This document shows, one piece after another, positions 59,044 to 64,000 of a DNA stretch of 64,000 nucleotides. The stretch is from positions 82,245,657 to 82,309,656 of the forward strand of contig NC_035449.2 in the NCBI RefSeq assembly GCF_002127325.2. Direction: 5' to 3'. The notes under the pieces were generated by a model that was given only the letters and a program-made list of their open reading frames with translations, made no database searches and was not told the DNA's origin. The stretch's first letter is position 1. Each line of letters begins with the position of its first letter. The DNA comes from Helianthus annuus (Eukaryota; Streptophyta; Magnoliopsida; Asterales; Asteraceae). The translations under genes and the position numbers were made by a program.

Positions 59044-59056
59044 GGCTCTGATACCA
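59044..59056 (-). other. primer-binding site of element 3 (tRNA-iMet)
   Basis: Minus strand TGGTATCAGAGCC, preceded by a short A-rich spacer after the LTR end at 59065. Confidence 0.9.
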
Positions 59057-59064
59057 ACTTTTTC

Positions 59065-60702
59065 TGTCACACCCCGACCACGTAGAACAACCAGACGTGG
59101 CGGAAACGTCGGGGAGTGTTGTAACAGAATCATTGTTTCATAACCAAGGAATAAATAAATTCTGTTTTATTGAATAAATGAACTCATTGTTTTAATACAA
59201 TCAAATAAGTACAACTATGATCTTCCAAGTTTTAAAGTTGCTAAGGCACGAGTCCATCCTAAATGTAGCATGTATCAACAATCATCTCAAGACAGCACCT
59301 GAAACATGTGTAAAAATAGGTACGTCAACATAAAAATGCCTGTGAGATACACAGGTTTTGTGAATATAGGATTCATGACTTATAAGTTTAGAAAGAGTTG
59401 TTCAACAAATATCAGTCATGATCCTTGTAAAATGTTTTGTTTTATAAATCATTCGAAAAGTGATGGTAAAGTAGATGATACGTAAAAGAGTAATGTAAGG
59501 TTAATTGAATAACCAAGTAAAAATGAATTTGTATAAGATAAGTTGTTGTAAAACAATGTCTTATGAAAAGTATGTTATTTGTATAAAATGTTATATGACT
59601 TAAATTGAAATGATTCAAATAACGCTACGATATGTAATACCATACAAACACTTATATATAGGAAGTACCAGCGGCGTATCCACCATGCTTGTATCATATT
59701 ACACACGCCTCGTTACTTAAGTCACTTACGCAAACCAAACCACCAATATAGAGTGTTCATGTTTAAACCAATAGTCCAATGTTATTGTATAACTCAAGTT
59801 AAATGTAAACCATGTAATGTATAAACAAAAGTTATGTATGGTAAGTAAAATGAGTTTTCTTAAACCACAAGTAAAAATGTACAAAACAAAGTGTTTGAAT
59901 AAATCAAAAGTTATGCTTTGTAAAATAATGTAAGGTTAAACGAATAACCTTATAGTAGCATATTAAAAGTATACTTTGGATTTGTAAATAACATATTAAA
60001 AATATGTTTTGGTTTGTTGATAAAATATATATGTTGGTTCTGTACAATACCACACATGAGAGTATATCAATCTATACTTTTGGGAGTATATCAAATATAC
60101 TTTAAAGGTGTGATTTAAGAATTCATTCAGACCTAGTGCATCAAACTACACCTTTGAGACTATAAGGATACCATAAAGGCAATCCCTATTTGGATGGAGA
60201 AACAAGTTGGTTTCAGACATTCCATGACAACAGGAATGGGGTGTCTAGTCCTATAGCGCTATATCATACTACCAATCGGTCTGGTGAATGTATAAAATAA
60301 GTACAATCCAACAATTCATTTTATAATTTTTGAAAAATTAGTGTTTAAACCATAAATAATCATTCAGTTTGTCAAAAGATAAGTACTAACATGTATAATC
60401 AATTTATACTTTGAAATCATGAACATAAAAAAATAGGTACACTTGCTTCACCCCAAAACATTGAAAACAGTAAAAGAGGGGACTATGTACTCACTTGAGA
60501 TTGCTTAGTAGTCCTTGAGTAACAACCAAACCATGCTAGAGATCACGGATATCAAAGGCACCTAATATGGGTAATTATGTTAATAAACCGGACCTAAGTC
60601 GGACGATTTAGATAGAATGAGGGTTCGTAAACCAAACGAGTATAGAGGCTCGTGTCATATGGTTTAACAAAGCCTACATACTAAATGAAACCTAACCTAA
60701 GT
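59065..60702 (-). mobile_element. 5' LTR of element 3, interrupted at 60702
   Basis: Nearly identical to 45982-47620 (a handful of substitutions), then cut within CCTAACCTAAGT by another LTR. The promoter half of this LTR lies beyond the insertion, off the window. Confidence 0.9.
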
Positions 60703-63700
60703 TGTCACACCCCGATTTCCACGTGTCTCACCGGTGGGCCCGGTGGGGGATTACCGTGACGCAGTTGGCAACAATATAGTCAAACCACACAATATATGAA
60801 TGCACAGCGGAAGCATAAAGATAAATATATTTCAACATTAAGTGTAATATCAATGTATCACCATAGTTGAAATAATAATCCACAGGGGATCTAATAATAA
60901 TAACAAAAGTATTGTTCAACAGACTTCAGGCATCTTAAGCTTGCGAGACTTCTAATGATGCTAAGGAGAAATCCCAGCCAATTACGCATAGTACCTGCAT
61001 TTAGTCTTTTGGGGAAAATACGTCAGTTTACACTGGTAAATACATTCAACTGACACTTTTGTAAATGTTTGATAAAATTTGGTTTAAATGCTCAAGGCAC
61101 AAACTCTTTATAACTTGGGATAATTTATAATCAAATCTTGTAAAGAATTACATGTTACTATGCGTTCGGTCGCCCGAGTCGTATCGGGTTAAAGTTTAAT
61201 AGACACACCACATAGTATAAAACCGTGGCGGGTAACCAACGGCTACACTTTTATAGTCATAGACCTAATGTCGGGTGTACGCCTACACCGGGATGTCAAG
61301 GTCGTGGCCATTCATAAATGCTGCCAAGGATATCCGGGACATGGTCATTAAGCCCCCAAAGGCGTAAAGCCAACAAAACAAGTTTTTAAACGGGTCACAT
61401 TGATAATACCCAACTACTAATGAGTTGGGGTCAATTGCCCGACCAAGCGGTATTTTAGATACCGTAACCCAAGCCCGTATAACGGAAAATAAGTTAAAAG
61501 TATTTACCTTTGCAAGTATAATTCCTTAATTTGAAATAAATTGCAGATAGCTTTTACTGGTCCCCTAATCTGGAACGAAGGTTTAAATTAACCTATTAGA
61601 ATCCTAACGGGTCTTTAATTTAGCCGTAGCCTAGACCGGTCAGTTTCGAAGGATAGTTACGGTTTAATAGCGTGAAAGGCGAAAACCGTGAATGGAGTGT
61701 GAATTTGACCCAACAAGTTGGAATACACGTTTTATATGGGTATAATAATCATACTCCGGATTTTGGGGTCAAAACAATATGGTTTGACCCGTTTCGGCTA
61801 ATTTATGTAAACTAGTTACATAAGCCGAACCGTGCGCGCAAAAGGCGCAACGGGTAACCGTAAGAGTCCTAAACTGTTTTCCTAATTTAACATGCCTTAA
61901 AGAGGTTGTGGTATCAGTAGGATACCTTCCGTAATGCCCGTAACAAGTTTAAGTTCATATTATGCCCCGTATGGGTATTTTGGTCTTTTTAAAGATTATA
62001 AAAGAGGTTTTAGAGTTCTACAGGAAATCTGAGTTTCCCGAATAGTTTATAAAGTCTAAGATACTTTATTTATTATTTAAAATCAGTAGCAACTGGAATC
62101 GGGTCAAAAGACCTTGTAGAACTTAAGTTATGGCCGAAAAGGGCATATTCGGTATTACCGAACCGTTGCCAAAACCACAGATTATGAGCAGGTTAAAAAT
62201 AATTAAAAATCTTTAAAAATCCCAAAATATTATTTTACAACAGTTATTAAAAGGTTTGGTGTCGAAATCCGGGTTTAGATAGGCGTTATGCTAATTGCGC
62301 TATTTAATTACTAAAGTTTCGCAATTTGCGCTATTTAGCATAACTCCTATTCTGGACCTCGGATTGACATGAAATTTTAGGGACATGCTTAGAAATCAGT
62401 AACCAAGGTCATGATCCTTTCACGTGTCCGAAATTCTCGTTTTAAATTAAAAAGGGCGTTATGGTCAACTTTTAATCATTTAATGGAAATGTGTAAAAGA
62501 CTCAGACAAACAACGAACCGGTCACATAGGGTTATACCATCATGTAACCTGGTCCTAAGAGAGTCCTAAGGCATATCTATATCAAACTTTAACGGGTCAG
62601 AACTGAAGTCAATGCAAAAGTCAAACTTTTGCGACTTTCGGCTCCGAACCGGGTCAAAACAGAAAATGGTCGGATCAAACAAGCTTAGACTAGTTTATAT
62701 ACTTATTATCATGTTTTATGAGTGTTCAAACAGGTTACATATCATCTACATTACAGATTACGCAAGAAATCGCAAAATGACATTTCTGTTGACTTTTTCT
62801 AAGCACGTTTGACTCGACATTTGGACTAGTTAGAGTGGGAATCAAAGGGTGCCCTTTTAGGGGTTTAATGCCCACATGATTTCCATTATATAACTATCTT
62901 TGATTCGACAAACCACTGGACCATTCGTGATTTATCGCAAAGTCAATCGTTAATTGCGACGGTTTGACTTTTAAGCTAAACTAAGCAAAAACTAAGCCAT
63001 AAAAGGGTTGGCATACTTACAGAAGCTTGGTGCACGACTTAGGATGTTAGAAGAAGGCTTGAGAGCTCCAGGAATGATCAGAAGGAAAGTTTTGAGGTGT
63101 GTTTCACTTATGCACAATGCCTTGCCTTATATAGTGAAAAAATGGGCTTAAGATCATTGCACATCACCCTACCATGGAGCATGGATGTTCAGCAGGTGGC
63201 CCTGGGTGCTAGGGGTCATGTAGAGGGCGCCCATGCTTCATTTATTGCTCAAATGATCGTTCACAACTTCAAACAACAAGTCTGTCCAAAGTTTTTGCAT
63301 CTGGGACTTTCACGCGGCCCGCATGAGAGATCAGGCAACTTGTATGCGGGCCGCCTGAATCCTCAAGTCAGAACGCGTGTTTGCAGGTGGCTCGCAACCC
63401 GCATCAACTCATGCATAACCTTTACGCGGCCCGCATTAGACTTAATTTTCAAGATTTCTAAATCTTTTGTAATCATTAACCAAATCTTTGGTAATTAATA
63501 ACCTAACCTTTCGGTTTTGAAGGGGTAACTTTGCGATTTGGCCCTCGATTATTTACCGTTAAGGGCCTCGTGACTTTTACTCGCATTATTAAGTCCCCGG
63601 TTAGTTTAATTATTATCTGAAAAGCCTTAGCTTTCATTGTTGACGCTTTTAACCCCTCTCATACGAATTTGATCATAACTTTCTCGTTTTAAAACGGAAC

Positions 63701-64000
63701 TTCGCAAAATTTATATAGTACATTCTAGTGAGCGTATTTTACTGTTATAAAGCCTCGGGTTCGTCAAACGGTCACTCAGAGGTATTAATTAAACATGTTG
63801 ACACAATTAACCCCTGTAGCTTGTAATCTCTCACTTTCTTCCGCGTTTCGCTCCGTACGATCCATGATTTATTCGTTTGAAGGTACGAGCATCGTTTAGG
63901 GTTACTATACAGTATATTTACCCTTTGTTGACATTTATATCCCTCGAATTTACATACTTTCAAGGTTTGTCAACTTTAGTCCTTTATTTAATATCTAATG
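60703..64000 (-). mobile_element. LTR of another Ty3 element, cut by right window edge
   Basis: Starts TGTCACACCCCGATTTCC on the plus strand; over 3.2 kb with no coding support. Minus-strand TATA box CTATATAAGG at 63125-63134. GCGGCCCGCAT at 63314-63324 and 63426-63436, and its reverse complement ATGCGGGCCGC at 63344-63354, lie upstream. Frames such as 63097-63498 only traverse this array. Confidence 0.8.

Noticed and set aside
63097..63498. 133-aa plus-strand protein
   Set aside because: Runs through the promoter motif array of the LTR at 60703-64000 on the opposite strand.
1..64000. Endogenous pararetrovirus (caulimovirid) sequence
   Set aside because: All RT-bearing segments are followed by integrase in Ty3 order and bounded by LTRs; no movement-protein-like frame seen.

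Overview
This is a stretch of a plant nuclear genome made almost entirely of nested LTR retrotransposons. It is probably a eudicot of the daisy family (Asteraceae). That guess rests on general familiarity with the long TGTCACACCCC- and TGTAACACCCC-type LTRs and with the abundance there of Ulp1-like genes; no search was run. Nearly all primer-binding sites read TGGTATCAGAGC, complementary to the initiator tRNA-Met. No tRNA, rRNA, CRISPR or ordinary intact host gene was found.

Left part (1-12347, all on the minus strand). Element 1 is a Ty3 element whose gag-pol frame is open from base 3504 to the left edge. An 87-base segment near the start of gag carries good splice signals and the only in-frame stop. 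Its 2.36 kb 5' LTR (3982-6340) is inserted in the integrase of element 2, an older, broken Ty3 element (6341-12347).

Middle part (12.5-33.8 kb, minus strand). A decayed Ulp1/C48-protease-like gene is scattered over more than 20 kb. It is split by two TIR elements, a lone LTR (15488-18058), a young gag-only Ty3 element with intact 5-bp target duplications (18156-23109), and a non-coding LTR element (25316-31807). The catalytic His and Asp are still visible, but the expected catalytic Cys is Arg. Its 5' part holds tandem copies of 51- and 30-base symmetrical exons.

Right part (34-64 kb). This holds a TIR element, old LTR and copia gag remnants, a lone 3' LTR (40125-41363), a SINE with target duplications, a 260-bp pentanucleotide microsatellite and a gag-plus-LTR fragment (43341-45539). 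A gag-only Ty3 element with 3.56 kb LTRs (45982-60702) follows. It is split by a gag-only copia element (49935-56727) and by another LTR (60703 to the right edge).

How the parts may work together: three elements have gag but no visible pol, so they would need enzymes in trans from relatives such as element 1. The most unusual observation is that at least eight LTR families carry a family-specific inverted-repeat motif just upstream of the TATA box. In two alignable LTRs (18156-23109 and 30359-31807) both flanks are homologous while this roughly 70-bp cassette is unrelated, as if it had been exchanged. Three families repeat the same motif in the transcribed leader.
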